Source: Zygaena filipendulae (Eukaryota; Arthropoda; Insecta; Lepidoptera; Zygaenidae). From it: DNA of 64,000 bases. Shown piece after piece: positions 45,236 through 57,924 of the stretch; positions within the stretch are counted from its first letter, which is position 1, and the number at the start of each line of letters is the position of its first letter. The notes under the pieces are model-generated. The model did not search any database. It saw nothing but the letters and a program-made list of their open reading frames with translations, and was not told the DNA's origin. Where the stretch lies: contig OU015655.1 of NCBI GenBank assembly GCA_907165275.2, positions 322,501-386,500 of the forward strand, read 5' to 3'. The position numbers and the translations under genes were made by a program.

Positions 45236-45839
45236 AGATTTAGAATGAGGAGTCGTGACCTCACCACAGCCGTCGCCATCTCGCCCCGACATCGCCGGTA
45301 GCCGCTGTCCCTTGCTGCCGAAAGCCATTTCGACAGCACTCAGCCTAAACCCTCATGCTCTACTCACAAACCATTTACCTACTTATTTCCAATGCTACAA
45401 AGTTTTCTTTCGCGTGACAAAAAACTTAAACATAGCAAACCATCTGCACGGCGACTATAATAATTTTCGTCTTTACTACGCAGGCAATTAAGTCGTGAAT
45501 TGGTTGCAACTTTCGATGATGTTCGGAACGGTATTGCGCCAAACGTCTGGCTTTAATATTCATATGTGGCAGTCAACGTTGGAAACCTTTATTTATTCTG
45601 GCGGGTAAAGAACAAACGAAATAAATATCGCTTAGTGACGTCATACAAAATGGCTGTAATGAACGAACGGGGCTGCCGAGTTCCTGTCCTCTGCCTCGCT
45701 TAGGCTTTCCCGCATGGAAATGTTACAGTATAAAAAAAACTGTATAACTGATTGGATTTCCACTAAATTTTATTATTTGTAATAGCTTACCTCTTGGGTT
45801 AATATCTAGTTTCAAGGAATACCGAATACGAACTTATGT

Positions 45840-46140
45840 TATCTTAATTAATGGGGTAGGCAGATGAAGCCTCGACACTTCGACCCTTGGGATCTTTTGT
45901 ACCATCCCCGTCCTGTGATCCTCCCTGTACTCCCCAAAGACCTCGGCGGCAAAGGCTAGTGTGCAGTGGAGGGGTAGGAACCTAAAGTCCTCTGGCTCTG
46001 GGTAAGCCGTCCCCAGAAGGCCCAAATACGTTAGCGAGCTAAGGCGTCGCACTCGCACATGAGATGTGCCATTGTTTCCACCTCTATACTGCACCTCCTG
46101 CAGGACGGCTCACTTGCTAGTTTCATCTTCGTGAGGTGTT
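45840..46140 (-). pseudogene. LINE ORF2 C-terminal fragment
   Basis: On the minus strand one frame reads CRRCSIEVETMAHLMCECDA, the C-x2-C...H-x4-C knuckle at the end of many non-LTR reverse transcriptase proteins. After a stop or frame change it continues GTAYPEPEDFRFLPLHCTLA and FAAEVFGEYREDHRTG, like the extreme C-terminus of R1/Jockey-type LINE proteins. It is broken, 5'-truncated and non-functional. The clade is inferred. Confidence 0.6.
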
Positions 46141-46249
46141 ATGAATACGAACTTGGTTACACATTGATGAAACTTGAAATGTACACTGGTACCAGAGCAC
46201 TTCCAGCCTTGAGCCTCGTTAATTTATCCTTCCTCCTTCGCCCGTGCTA

Positions 46250-46368
46250 ATTAATAAAAAGTACCCTATGTCCTTTTTTCATCCCACCCAATTCCGTTCA
46301 GTCGTTCTGGCGTAATTGAGTAACAAACATACATCCGTCCAAACTTTGACATTTATAATAGTCTAGTT
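46250..46368 (+). repeat. Family A repeat, 3' portion
   Basis: AAAAAGTACCCTATGTCCTT, CCGTTCAGTCGTTCTGGCG and TGACATTTATAATAGTCTAG. The CCGCGG end is missing. Confidence 0.65.
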
Positions 46369-46372
46369 AATC

Positions 46373-46503
46373 TTCTTTATAAATAAAAACCAATATTTGT
46401 ATGTTTCTAAACCATTGGTTCATTTGTGAGTAATTTAGGCTACTTTGGAGTTCCTGCGGGGATTCCGAAACTCACGCGGGTGAAACCGCGGGGCACAGCT
46501 AGT
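46373..46503 (-). repeat. Family A repeat copy
   Basis: CTTCTTTATAAATAAAAACC to ACTCACGCGGGTGAAACCGC and GGGGCACAGCTAGT. Tail-to-tail with the previous copy. Confidence 0.7.
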
Positions 46504-47302
46504 ATATTTTATAAATAGATAACATCTAAGCGCTAACTATATTGTTTTGTTTCTTTCAGGTAAGCTTTTCGACTGTATAAGTACCAATCGATGAGTACCT
46601 ATTATAGTGACATGGTGAGTACTAAACTACCATTTATGCAAAAATGAACTTTGACAACTTTTTATTTTGTTATTATGCCACTTACTGCAGCGAGAGAAGT
46701 AAAATAAGTTTACTATGCAAATCTCGTGTGGTCGTCTGTCTTCATAATATATATATCTCGAGTCTGGGCTGAGCTGAACCCTGAAGTGCGAGTACCGACT
46801 TAGGAATGCTGAAGATCGTAAACCATTGAATCGGTTTGCGATCTGAATAAGATAGCTTTGAATAAATCTGTCAAAGATTGTATCGGCTTGTGGTACAAGA
46901 GAAAATCTCGGAAAACAAATATTTTATCAATTCGTACACAATTTTTATTTCTAATTTAATTTAGGATAGCCAACAAAAGTCAAGTGATTGAATATAATAA
47001 TATTATAGCCGTTAATATTGTCACGTTTTTGTTGTATTTGATTTTTATGTTTAGAATGCGTTTCGATGCAAGTATTTTTTACATCGTAACATAATTATCG
47101 CTAATTGGTCCTAAACTAAGGAAAGAAAGAAAAGAAACTATATTAAAACTAACTCGATTAGTAATTTGATCGATGTTACAAAACATACAAAAGATCGATT
47201 CAGTAGATGGCGAACAATGGCGTAAGTAAGTCATTCTCAAACGAACGTTCTTCGTGTACCTATTTGTCAAAGGAACACTAAACTTTCTCGCGACTCTTAA
47301 AC

Positions 47303-47345
47303 TAGCTGTGCCCCGCGGTTTCATCCGCGTTAATTTAAAGAAAGG
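47303..47345 (+). repeat. Family A repeat, head fragment
   Basis: CTAGCTGTGCCCCGCGGTTT and CATCCGCGTTAATTT only. Confidence 0.6.
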
Positions 47346-47659
47346 AGCTACTAAAATATATTCCATTATAATACTTTGAGTATCACTTATGATTATTACT
47401 TAGTAAATTAGTTTACTCCGAGCTACCGGCGGCGGCGGCGGCGGGCCAGCGTCCTGCCCCCTCATGTCCGCCCGCCCATCATTATTTTGTTGCGGAGTTA
47501 TCTTAGAACTATGATATCTCCTTAGGTATTCATTGAAATCAAATGATGTAAAGGACAATTTTGTACAAAAATAAATACTTGTAATGCATAACATATTTAT
47601 TTGGACAAAGATTAATTTCATGTTTATAAAAACACCTTCCCAAATAATGCATTATTTTA

Positions 47660-47760
47660 AAGCAAATAATAATAGTAACTCACTTCACAACACATAGATC
47701 TACTCGATCCCACACTAAGCTACAAGCTTGTGTCGCAAAGAAGGTAGTCAACCTCAAAAG
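47660..47760. repeat. CACTTCACAACACATAG repeat
   Basis: CTCACTTCACAACACATAGA, TCTACTCGATCCCACACTAA and GCTACAAGCTTGTGTCGC align with the copy at 57925-58020. Confidence 0.55.
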
Positions 47761-49241
47761 ATAAACATGGACTTCTTCAGGTCGTGGACTTTTTTAGAAG
47801 AACTTTTAAAGAGGAACAATTCTGTGATAGGTGCATGATTTATGCGTAACTTGAACCGTTTACGCAGCGTGCGCAACGGAAGCTTTCAAAATTATAATTT
47901 TTTCCCGTTTTTGCAATATTTTTCATTCATGCTCCGCTTCTGTTGGTCGTATTTCCTTTACCTTTCTCGACAGCAGACTATCCAACACGAAAATATATTT
48001 AAGTTCGAACCAGTAGTTCCTGAGATTAGCGCGTTCAACCAAACAAACAAACAAAATCTTCAGTTTGTAATATCAGTATTAATATTGAGTAATTAGCATG
48101 GATTCCCCTCCGTGTTTGAAAACTGATACTACTGAGTGTTCAACTCGTGGTACGATTATAATACAACCATTGATGCGTCCGAGGCAGGTAGTATCCGGGA
48201 TTTGCTGTTGCCTGTGATCAGTAGGTAACTGGATGGCGACGACACTGACGAGTCCCGAAGCAGCCCAGCCGCCCAGCTGCCTCCCAGCGCTGCAGGTGCG
48301 CGGCTGGGCGGCCCAACTCCCAGTGTGCCGCACCGCACCGCGGTTCACACACCACGAAAACAGAACTATAAATAATCCACTAGACTTTTACTGCCACCAG
48401 AAACGTCTCACATAAAATTAGATTATGTTTGCTCTACAACCGGCTACTATGCCACTGTATACCCAAGTATCACGTCGGCACACGATTCTTGGTGTGCACA
48501 ATAACAGCTCTGTTCGCTGTGTTTTTCTACCGGAATATACATATTATAGACAAAATGTGCGTAACTAAAACGCGCGTCTACTATTTTTATTGATAACAAA
48601 CATTTGAATAAATTAAAGGCGGACCAAACGTAACGTACATAAGTGAACATTTTAATTTGTTTTTATAAGTGTTGTCTTATAAATATTTAAAACGGCCAAT
48701 CGGTCACTTTTGTTTTATTTCTACAAGTTTGTTTGATGTTATGGCTTCATTCGTTAACTTCTTTTATAGTCGTAAACATGACCACTTCTAATAGTTAAAA
48801 TTACAGTAATAAAATTTGAACACATTGTCTCTGTCCTTAATGAAATGCTAAGGTGTAGGTAGACCGCGCTTCTACTCTCGTGAGTTTCTAATTCCTTCGA
48901 TATGTTCTAGGAACCATTGGCATAAGTGTCATAATTTTGTGTTAATTAGGGCTATTGTATATCCTGTCTGAGGTTTTATAAGTTTTAAGAAGTCTCATAA
49001 GTGCATAAATTATTTATTATAAGTATAATACATAAATTAAAAAAAAATGAATATGTACAAAATATTGTATGAAAGGGAGTGTATTATTTAAGTATGTGTA
49101 ATGTGTATGCGTTTGCTGAGGTGAATTTTGTGATGATTTTTTTTCAATCGCATAGTCATAATATTATGTAGCACGTGAACTACTGCCGACAAAATTTAGT
49201 TTGGCAGACTGTTGTAATATGTCATGTTTAATTTATTTTTT
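47761..49241. other. Non-coding stretch
   Basis: A GC-rich patch at 48230-48350 and AT-rich remainder. CAAACAAACAAACAAAATCT near 48040 and the following TAATATCAGTATTA are family A tail debris. No gene is supported. Confidence 0.3.
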
Positions 49242-49435
49242 ACTAGCTGTGCTCCGCGGTTTCACCCGCGGTAATTTCGAAGTTCCCGCGAGAATTCCGG
49301 GATATAAACTACTCTATGTCCTTCTCTGTACCCCTGAAAACGTGCATACCAAATTTCATCCAAATCCGTTCAGCCGTTTTTGCGTGATTGAGTAACAAAC
49401 ATCCACACTTTCACATTTATAATATTAGTAGGATT
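49242..49435 (+). repeat. Family A repeat, near full-length copy
   Basis: CTAGCTGTGCTCCGCGGTTT, CACCCGCGGTAATTTCGAAG, TCCTTCTCTGTACCCCTGAA, AATCCGTTCAGCCGTTTTTG and CACATTTATAATATTAGTAG. Confidence 0.8.
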
Positions 49436-50705
49436 ACGGGCGGGGAGGGCAGCTCTCGGCAGGCTGGGTGCTCGGGGTGGTCTCGTAAGTCGTATGGAAG
49501 AGTAAACGATCTCTCTTTATCAGCGCTGTATTTAAAATAATTTGGATACTTATTCGCGTTCTACACTCGGTACGTACCTCGTCGCCAGTTGGTGTCGGTT
49601 CAGCGTTCTGGGAACCGATTCAACTGCGATATTACAACATATTGCTGCGTCGTATTCGAACTTCAAACACAACCGGGCGCCCGACAGGCGATGGGTGACG
49701 TAGTTGCAATTGCAACCGGCACCACTGTCGCATCGAGATACGATACGACTGATACGAGTGCCGGCCGTCGTTATCGCGAGGACGGGAACACAAACAAATT
49801 GTTAACTCGTTTCTTGGTGTTATGGAAGACAGAAAAATAATAATAGACGATGATACATTTGAAAAACAGAAACGAATAAAATCTGTAGGTGATAGTAGTT
49901 ATTTTAGTAATACAACAGAAACGTTTTCTTGAATGAGAGATTCGCTAGCAAGAGCCATATTTTGGTCAAATTACATAGTTTTACACGTGACCTGGGTCCC
50001 CTTTAGTTCGAATGTGGCAGCAGCGACGTTCCCTTTCCACTGTAGCACCCGCGTAGCACCAGAGCACGGGTAGCACGTCTACGAGTCACGTAGACGCGCT
50101 ACGCGTACCAGGTTCATCGTTACTTTATTCCCTAAATGTATTTAGAAACAACAAGATAAGTACCCTGTCTTGGAGCATCGTATGATTTCGTGTGGCCTAC
50201 AAAACCGAATTCACGGACAAAAGCTTTGCCTTTTGTATTCACTCGCGTTGATACGAGGTTCCCGCGGGGAAATGAATTGAGTCGGTTTCAAAAAGGTTAT
50301 ACTTAAAAAAAAGAAAAGAAATATTGGACCAGTAGGTAGAATGCGTTATAAATCTCATGATTAGATGGAAGTTAGCCCGCACGCGGTGGCGCCGCGCGCT
50401 GGCCACCGCGTGGTTCCGCTTTGTACATAGGTACCTATTTACACTGTAGCCGCGGGAGCTCAGCGCCGACCTGCCCTAATGTAGCCGTTATCGGAATATC
50501 GGGCAGTAGGCACTTTCGCAACTGAGATACATACAACACACACAAATAATTACATTACAGAAATATTACTTAATTTTGTTTATTGTACCTTTATTGTACC
50601 TACGTCGGTATTTAAATATAAGCTCAGCTCAGTATAGTTATGATACTTTTAATACTACCAATTTAGCAGAGCGGATTCGACGCATACTTATTACCAAAAC
50701 CGCAA
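49436..50705. other. Non-coding stretch
   Basis: Moderate-GC patches at 49560-49800 and 50380-50480 without splice-supported frames. A repeated TAGCACC/GTAGACGC string lies near 50045-50110. Confidence 0.3.
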
Positions 50706-50935
50706 ATTTGTTTCACCGCCGTTAGTTTCTGAGTTCCCGCGAGAATCTTGGGACAAAAAGTAGGTACCATAATATTTCCTTCTCTGTACCTCAGAAAACG
50801 TATAGTATGCAAAAGTTAATGCCCTTTAAACACTTCCAACATATATTATCGTTATATTTCAACCGATTTACACAGTTATCGCGAACAGACAGACAGACAC
50901 CGTGGAGGACTTTGTTTTGTAATATGTAGTGATTA
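50706..50935 (+). repeat. Family A repeat, diverged copy
   Basis: TTTCACCGCCGTTAGTTTCT, GAGTTCCCGCGAGAATCTTG, TCCTTCTCTGTACCTCAGAA and CAGACAGACAGAC are the recognisable pieces. Confidence 0.55.
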
Positions 50936-51418
50936 CCCACGCAAAACAATACCGCACCGCTCCTGCACAGATAAGACTCTCCCCTCATAGATCGATACTA
51001 GCACACTCGCACTAAGCCGTCCGTCGTCGCGATCTGGCTGTATTAGGGGAGAGCCTTATATGACTGCATGGGAGCACATCACAGGCGACGGGCGACTGCG
51101 CGAAGCAGAAAGAGGCTTTCATTACCTTACCTCTCGGGCGAGGCGGTGAGGGGCGAAGCTACTTCGTGCCCAGTCATGCCCTAATGGCCCCCCTGGCCGT
51201 GCCGCCAGCGCCTCCTAATGTTTTCCAATAACACACCGGGCTTCTGCCAGCGAAATACCTTGAGGCATATACATCGGAAACGCGCTAGGTTAGTAGCTCA
51301 AAACAAATTACTCACTTAAAAAAATGAAACATTTTCTTTGGAATGGTAATTTTTCAGCGATATGTATCTGTCGATGTCAATTACGAGTAGCTTTTCAATT
51401 AACGACCGACGTTTTGCA

Positions 51419-51600
51419 TAGCTGTTCCCCGCAGTTTCACCCGCGTTAATTTTGGAGTTCCCGCGGCAAAAAGTACCCTATGTCCTTCTCTGTACTCCTG
51501 ACACCGTATATGCAAAGTTACGTGATGATCAGTTGAGCCGTTGAGGCGTGAAAGCGTAACAAACAAACAAACTCACTTTCGCATTTATAATAGTAAGGAT
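51419..51600 (+). repeat. Family A repeat copy
   Basis: TAGCTGTTCCCCGCAGTTTC, CCTATGTCCTTCTCTGTACT, GGCGTGAAAGCGTAACAAAC and TCGCATTTATAATAGTAAGG. Confidence 0.75.
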
Positions 51601-51827
51601 TTACGGGTCGGTACGACGCGTGCGCTTGAAACTCGTCAACTCTCAATGGAAGAGACAAATCAGTACAGGTTCCAACAAGCGTCACGGCCTCGTCCTTGAA
51701 AACGCTCACCTTGGGACCTGAGTGTACTTATCACGGGACACCGCACGTCCGTCATCGGAGCTCGTGTGTCGTCACGGCTCCGTCACGCACGACACGCGGC
51801 GGTCGCGTTTCGCGGACCAGCGACACT

Positions 51828-52222
51828 AGGGTTGCCAAATATGTCTTAGGCAAATACATTATACTATAGTAATTTCCATCCCAAGATATAGAAAATACAA
51901 TACGCTGAAAAAAACTAGTATACACAATATTACGAAGTTAAAAAAAATTCACGAAAACATGTATTATGTTTAAGGAATAAACCGTTCTTCTTTTTTAATT
52001 ATGGCGTTTATTATTATAATTCTGCCCATGAAAATGTGTTCAAGCAGAACAGAAATCTCTTCTTCTACTTCTTCTATGGCGAAATATTCTTCTATCCCCA
52101 AGTTAAAACATGGTAGTCTTGAAAACCAGTTCGCTGATCAGGTTTCAAAATAGATGCTGAAAGGTCGTCTGAAATAACGCGACACGCGTGTATTCGATGC
52201 GACATTCACCTGTCAACAACCA
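51828..52222 (+). mobile_element. Family X element, diverged copy
   Basis: CTAGGGTTGCCAAATATGTC at the start, then CCCAAGTTAAAACATGG, CAAAATAGATGCTGAAA, CGACACGCGTGTATTCG and CACCTGTCAACAACC. All recur in the same order at 62874-63700. Confidence 0.65.
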
Positions 52223-52726
52223 AGAACCATAGTTCACAATCCTATGAGAAAATTAAAGAAAAAAATATGACTTATGCTTCTTAACATCCACCCCTAAAAT
52301 GAGTTACTACTACACAGAGACAGTTATTACCTACTCCTATTAATACCCCCATACATATAGCAAATTTTATCGAAATTGTTAGAGCAGTTTTCGAGATCTC
52401 AAAACATATCTTTCCTTACTTTACATACAAACATAAAAATATTGGTTGTTCAATGGTACAGTATACCGAATGAAGAACGAAATTCTCTTGAGTTCGCCAA
52501 ATAATTGAAATATCATGTCAGGTGAATTAAGTATACCGAGGGCTGTGTTGGCATCTGTGCTTAGTTCACCCAGGTGCACAAAGTCTACCGTGCGTAGCAC
52601 TTATTGCACCCAGGTGATTTACTCCAGCTTAATTAAGTCTACCGAGCCACACTTTTGACAGTTTAATGTTCCGAAACCCGAGCAACAGCAGCGTTCATAA
52701 ACCAAACGCCTAGAAATGTTCATCCC

Positions 52727-52906
52727 CACTTATATTATAAATGCGAAAGTAGCTCCGTCTGTCTGTTGCGCTTTCAAGTCCTAACAGCTTCATGAAATTT
52801 TGCATACACATTGTCGGAGGTACAGCGAAGGACATAGGATACTTTTGTCCCGGAATTCCGGCAGGAACTCTCAAATTAACGCGGGTGAATCCGCGAGAAG
52901 CTAGTA
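52727..52906 (-). repeat. Family A repeat copy
   Basis: CTTATATTATAAATGCGAAA, TTTTGCATACACATTGTCGG, TTTTGTCCCGGAATTCCGGC and AACGCGGGTGAATCCGCGAG. Confidence 0.75.
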
Positions 52907-52916
52907 TGTAATAAAA

Positions 52917-53961
52917 ATGAAAACTAATGTAGTACACAGTAAGTATACGACCCTAGGCGACACCGTCCCGGCTGCGATGAGCCGTAAGATGCCCCGTCGC
53001 GTCACGTCGGTCGCACGCACCGCACACCCCACCGTGCACCGTCACCAGCTCGCCTGCTCACCGACGGACGCTGCGCCTGAGTTGGCGCGCCGCTCCCATG
53101 CCGACTGGCGACCGTCACCACCCGCGGGCCGCGCCACTACACCCCGCCGTCTGTACGATATCTCTTTATAATCTATTCCCTTATGACATTTGGAATGCTG
53201 CCATGCGCTTATTGGATCTGTACCTACAATCTATTTAACAAATACTATGAGAAACACGGGTATTTTAATTGCCACTTACCTACATCAGTTTTTCACGAAA
53301 AATAGTAGAAAAGAACCACCTCGTTACGTACATAATAATATGTATGTTATAATACATTTACACCGTTTGCGCGGTCTCTACATTTTCATTAACTCTGCGT
53401 ATATACTCTACTACACTTCGAGAAAAGCAAGCAAAACTATATAATATGACCTTAAGTAATTATTCCTAAGACAATTAGTTTTGAGGTTTGGGTCCACGTT
53501 TGTATAGTTTGCGAGATATTCAAATGTTCACTGCTCGACGAATAGCTCTCTCAAGGATGTCTGCGAGTTATTTCTAATGCAGTTGAAAATTTTAGTTGGA
53601 CCCGAAACTTGGTTTTAATATTTCAACACCGCATGATTTCTGGTTTATTATTTGTAATTATACAGGTAAGATAATTAAGGTTGGACGGGAGATTTTCAAA
53701 CCCCCAACACGTGTAATAAAACATAAACACTGATAAATAACAGAAAAAAAAACTTAAATAAAAACGTGGATTTCAATGTATGCGACAATACAAAAGAAAG
53801 GAATGTCTAATGACCTTTCTTTCGGCTACTAAATACCTTCTTCCAATAAGCCCCACGTTTAACTTTACACCCTGTACATGGTGTGTAAATAAGCAAGCCA
53901 TTTACATTTGAATTTTCCTTCATTCGAGACCTTCGAATGTGATTCATCTGTCTATACTTCT
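52917..53961. other. Non-coding stretch with a GC-rich island
   Basis: 52960-53160 is GC- and CpG-rich, with an 84-codon frame and a donor-like GTAAGTAT just before it (52938). No product is recognised. The remainder to 53961 is AT-rich. Confidence 0.3.
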
Positions 53962-54165
53962 ATACTAATATTATAAAGAGCAAAAGTTTGTGAGCTTGTG
54001 CCGTTGTAGGGGGTAAACTCTGGATCTACAGAAACGATTTTAAAAATTATTTCACTTTTAAGAAGCTACAGTGATCCTGAGTGACATATGGTAGGTACTT
54101 TTTATCCCGGAATTCTCGCAGGAACTCCAAAATTACCGTGGGTAACACCGCGGGGGTCGGCTACT
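53962..54165 (-). repeat. Family A repeat copy
   Basis: CTATACTAATATTATAAAGA, GTTGTAGGGGGTAAACTCTG, TTTTTATCCCGGAATTCTCG and TACCGTGGGTAACACCGCGG. Confidence 0.7.
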
Positions 54166-54300
54166 TTGCAATAAACTTTATCGCTCGTAGTCTGAGAGAT
54201 ATTATCGGGTACAACATCAGAGAGTCCAGCCGGAGTGCGCTCGCGGCACTCGAGCGATGCACGCGCACCTTTTGTCAAATCAGCCAACGCTCCCAGCACA

Positions 54301-54458
54301 GCCCCCTTAGCCGAGTTGTCAACTAAGCATAGAATCGTCAGGTCACGTAATCAACCAAAACTCGACTTTTGATTGGACGATTTTACTTGACCACGTGACA
54401 TGACGATTCGTTCTTTAGTTTTCTATGCATTGACGACTGTCAACTTGGCTAAGGGGGC
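54301..54458. mobile_element. TIR family P, copy 1 (158 bp) with ACA duplication
   Basis: GCCCCCTTAGCCGAGTTGTC at the left and CAACTTGGCTAAGGGGGC at the right are inverted. The flanks are ACA at 54298-54300 and 54459-54461. Inner arms with ATAGAA/TTCTAT and GTCACG/CGTGAC also pair, so the whole unit is a hairpin. Confidence 0.75.
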
Positions 54459-54840
54459 ACAACGGGACGGCGCTCGTCACGCCATGATAAATAGGCCATC
54501 ACTTAGTCCACCGGGAAATTCTCAAACGCATCTATCCGTAAACTTTTTTATTTTATTTATGTTTTATCTTGGACACCGGCCAAATGCGAGTGATTGATTT
54601 AAACCGAGACATAGTTTCGATATAGGTACATTCGAGTATTTACCCGCACTTCACCCGTGTCGAAGTAGTGTTTTAATGCTGCCGTAGATACAATATACAT
54701 TAGGTATTGTGATTTTTCTGTTTGTGGATTCTATGAATTTTATTGTGCGTCTATTGGGTTCTATTAGTATACCGGTGGTGTAAGGAGCGTGTTTTGTACG
54801 CTTTTTGCCCGTAGTTGTACCCACAGAGCAAATAAATTAA

Positions 54841-55188
54841 CTAGAGAGGACATGTAGGCGGAGCAGGCGCGCTACCATTGCTAAGGAACTTCATCAAAAC
54901 TTCTTTTGCTGCCGACCCAAGTACATTTACCACAACATTCCCAAAACTGTGAATTTTGAAAACAATAACTAAGTAAAACAACCATAAAGCTTTTTTTATG
55001 TTAATGAATGTTTTTGGTGCGTGATGAATAATTTTGTGTTCGAAAATCACTTGTCGACACTGGTTTTCATCTGTTTTCATACTTAACAAGTTGATGTCCC
55101 TTCTATCTAGTTTTCGGTTCTCTGGTTGTACCAATAGTACAGTTGACTGCACTACTAAGATTTTTTTTCGCAGTTTTTGAAAGTTCAA
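54841..55188 (-). CDS. Open frame of 115 codons, doubtful
   Basis: MNFQKLRKKILVVQSTVLLV opens a Lys- and hydrophobic-rich frame in AT-rich DNA with a possible membrane segment (LWLFYLVIVFKI). It is longer than most chance frames here and is not obviously inside a repeat. But no domain, paralogue or splice context is recognised. Probably chance or an old mobile-element piece. Confidence 0.15.
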   Translation of the reverse strand: MNFQKLRKKILVVQSTVLLVQPENRKLDRRDINLLSMKTDENQCRQVIFEHKIIHHAPKTFINIKKALWLFYLVIVFKIHSFGNVVVNVLGSAAKEVLMKFLSNGSAPAPPTCPL

Positions 55189-55329
55189 TTGAAACTTTCA
55201 TTAGTTTGACTTATTTGTTGTATTTAATATCAAGTAACTATCATCAAAGGCATATTAAGATGCAACTCGTAAACGAAGAAATTGTTTTAGGTTAGGTTTT
55301 GGAGAATCCACAACCCGTGAACTAGGTAC

Positions 55330-55560
55330 ATACAGTATTGGGTGGTTCCGGTGGCCATCTGGGCTCTTCATCATCAGTTCCACTTCACCAAATGGTGCTC
55401 TCCGAAAGCAAATGTGCGGCGGCGTGTGCGGGGAATGTAGCCAGCTCGGCTAGGGCGGGCGGGCGGCGCGCGCGGGCCGGGGGCGGGCGGCGCGCGGGTA
55501 ATAATAGAGTGGTCTCTTCCGCGTCCTCTCGACCGCACCACTGTAAACTCGCTTCCTCGT
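55330..55560. other. GC-rich island
   Basis: CpG-rich with GGGCGGGCGGCG runs, especially 55450-55500. It could be a promoter or UTR exon, but no frame or initiator supports that. Confidence 0.25.
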
Positions 55561-55570
55561 TTAGTTACAA

Positions 55571-55615
55571 CTAGCTATGCCCCGCGATTTCACTCGCGTG
55601 AGTTTCCGAATTCGC
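55571..55615 (+). repeat. Family A repeat, head fragment
   Basis: CTAGCTATGCCCCGCGATTT and CACTCGCGTGAGTTTCCGAA. Confidence 0.55.
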
Positions 55616-56160
55616 TGTGTCTATACATATTATATTGTGATAATACAGGAATATTTTTTAAGCAGTGCGCAAAAAATTTTTGGTGTTTCAGTATCAATAA
55701 TAGAACACATTTCCATTATTTGTTCAACACTTTTTTATATTTTTTTTATACGGCTTTAAATTAGCAAAATATGGACAGTAATAATAATAATATCAATGGG
55801 TGCGCGCGCCGTGCGGCGTACGCGGGGGTGTTGCAGCGGGGGTGAATGACCTCGATCAGCTGTCGGTACATTGTAACCCACGTAAATACCTAGCCGAACG
55901 AGCGCTTCGCGCGCAGCGGTGGCGGCGGCGAATAGAGTAGCCAATAAATCAATTGCAAAGTATACATCTTTCGTTCACGATAACTTTACTTTTTTGTACT
56001 GATACTAATAAAATAAAAAAAGGCGTTCTCCTTTAATTTAATTAGTAAAAGTTTGCGCACTGAATAAAAAATATTCCTGTATAAATTGTATTGGTTTTTT
56101 GTTGCCCTGAATAAAGAATAATTAATAAACAAAATTTTTTTTTAATAGAAGTAGCCTGAG

Positions 56161-56262
56161 CAACTCTTTATAACATCAGCTATCTGCCAGTCAAAGTTCC
56201 GTTATAATCGGTCCAGCCGTTTCAGAGATTAGCCGGAACAAACAGACGGACAGACAGAAAAA
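56161..56262 (+). repeat. Family A-related fragment
   Basis: CTCTTTATAACATCAGCTAT, ATCGGTCCAGCCGTTTCAGA and ACAAACAGACGGACAGACAG. Confidence 0.4.
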
Positions 56263-57126
56263 TTTAGATCGTCAGAATTTATATAGGTAGTGGTTATCGG
56301 GTACCTACCACACCGTTCCAGGAACGTCGTGCCCACAAAAAACGACAAATCTCTATTAGCACGAAGTAGCATTCGCGCGAATATTCGCAAGTCATCGCAG
56401 GGAAGTACTCGCGCGAGTATTGGGTTGCCAGGTGTAGACACGTTTGGTTTTATGGACGTGTAAAAAATATTTTCTCGTCCGGTCCGTCCGGCTTTTGTTA
56501 GGCCTTTTTTATGGCTGCCTTAACTTAATATTTTTCTTCATACTGTATGAGAATAAATGATAGCTGATCGCTTTTTGTAAGAAGTTACGTGATTAACGAG
56601 TACATAATAAAAATTTTAGTAATTCATTGTTTTATTTTTTATGAAATATTATCCGGCTTTAAGATACATAACGGACATATAATGTAACGTAAACATGTTG
56701 AAAAAGCTATGGTTAGCTATTAAAAAACACATGTCCGGCTTTTAGGGTTAAATGTCCGACTAAATTAGTAGAATTAGAAATAGAATGGGGAACGCAAACA
56801 GGCACACCGGCTGATATGTTATGGAATACGGAGAGTGGCTTTCTGTTCGCTGCGTCGCGTCGTGATCACTGCTCATAGTTGTGGCGGTAGAGCTACTCTT
56901 TATTTAACTTTCACGCATTAGGCTAGCGTCATGTTACAAGTGGAATGCTAAAACTTTTCAGTTGTGGCTGCACTAAAGAAATCAGCTCGAGACGGTATGT
57001 ATTTTAATGGGCATTCGTAAAAATACCGCCCCTATGAAACTTTACTGTCAAATCGGTCAACAACTTACACCACAAAATCCACTTTGTCATCAATCTTAAT
57101 CGACTAAAAATAAGAGATAGAACTAT
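56263..57126. other. Non-coding stretch
   Basis: No gene or well-defined repeat recognised. GTCCGGCTTTTNTTAGG-like and ATGTCCGGCTTTTAGGG strings recur near 56485, 56650 and 56730, suggesting an unrecognised internal repeat. Confidence 0.25.
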
Positions 57127-57474
57127 ACAACGTGTTAATGAATTAACTGAAAACCTGATACACCCCATTTAAAAAAATAAACAATAATATGATTAAAATA
57201 TATTTTATGTCGAAAAAATTTATACTTTAAAGTTATTCAACATTAGTTTGGAGGTGACCTATCTACGAAATTCCAAGCGCTACGCCCGCGCCTACCGGTT
57301 CGAATTTTTTTGCTGCGGGCGGCGTACGCGCCAAATCATGTATTATAAATAATTTAGACATGGGCTAATAAAAATGAAAAAAAATAACCTATATTAAAAC
57401 ATAGTGCGATCGATTCGCTAGTTGATTCTGAGCAAACTACTTTCTAGTTTTCAGTTAATTCATTAACACGTTGT
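57127..57474. mobile_element. 348-bp TIR element
   Basis: ACAACGTGTTAATGAATTAA and TTAATTCATTAACACGTTGT are perfect inverted ends that continue for 28 bp (…CTGAAAAC). The flanks are TAT and ATA, so a TA duplication is possible. No coding capacity. Confidence 0.75.
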
Positions 57475-57924
57475 ATATAGATGGGCAACCGACCCGGTGC
57501 TTGCGATTGAACCCGATAAAAGCATGCGATTGTCGGGTTTTAACCCGGGTTTATATTATAAGAACCGAAGACACACCCACTATCCGTATCTATTTGCCGT
57601 ATCCTTCAAAACCAAAACCATGTAATGGCGTAGATTCTTGCGTTTATAAAGTTATATTATGTTAAAGGTTTTTGCTGTAACTTATTCAAAGCAGCCTCAG
57701 CGGGGCGCAGCGCGGCGCGGGGCTGGACACAAATGCAAATTGGGACCCACTCGAGGAGTTCGCGACACCTTTTTATTTACTAAAGTGCCCTCGTCAAGTG
57801 AACGACTTTTATTTACTTACTTATTCCGGCGACACATGTCATTTACATTTCTTAATACAAATATAGCTTTTTACTGGAATAAATACGACGACGACGATGG
57901 ATCAATAAGTAATTGACTAGTAAT

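Noticed and set aside
45834..46094. Host gene on the minus strand
   Set aside because: The neighbouring frame has the C-x2-C...H...C end of a LINE protein and a stop or frame break, so it is a retrotransposon remnant.
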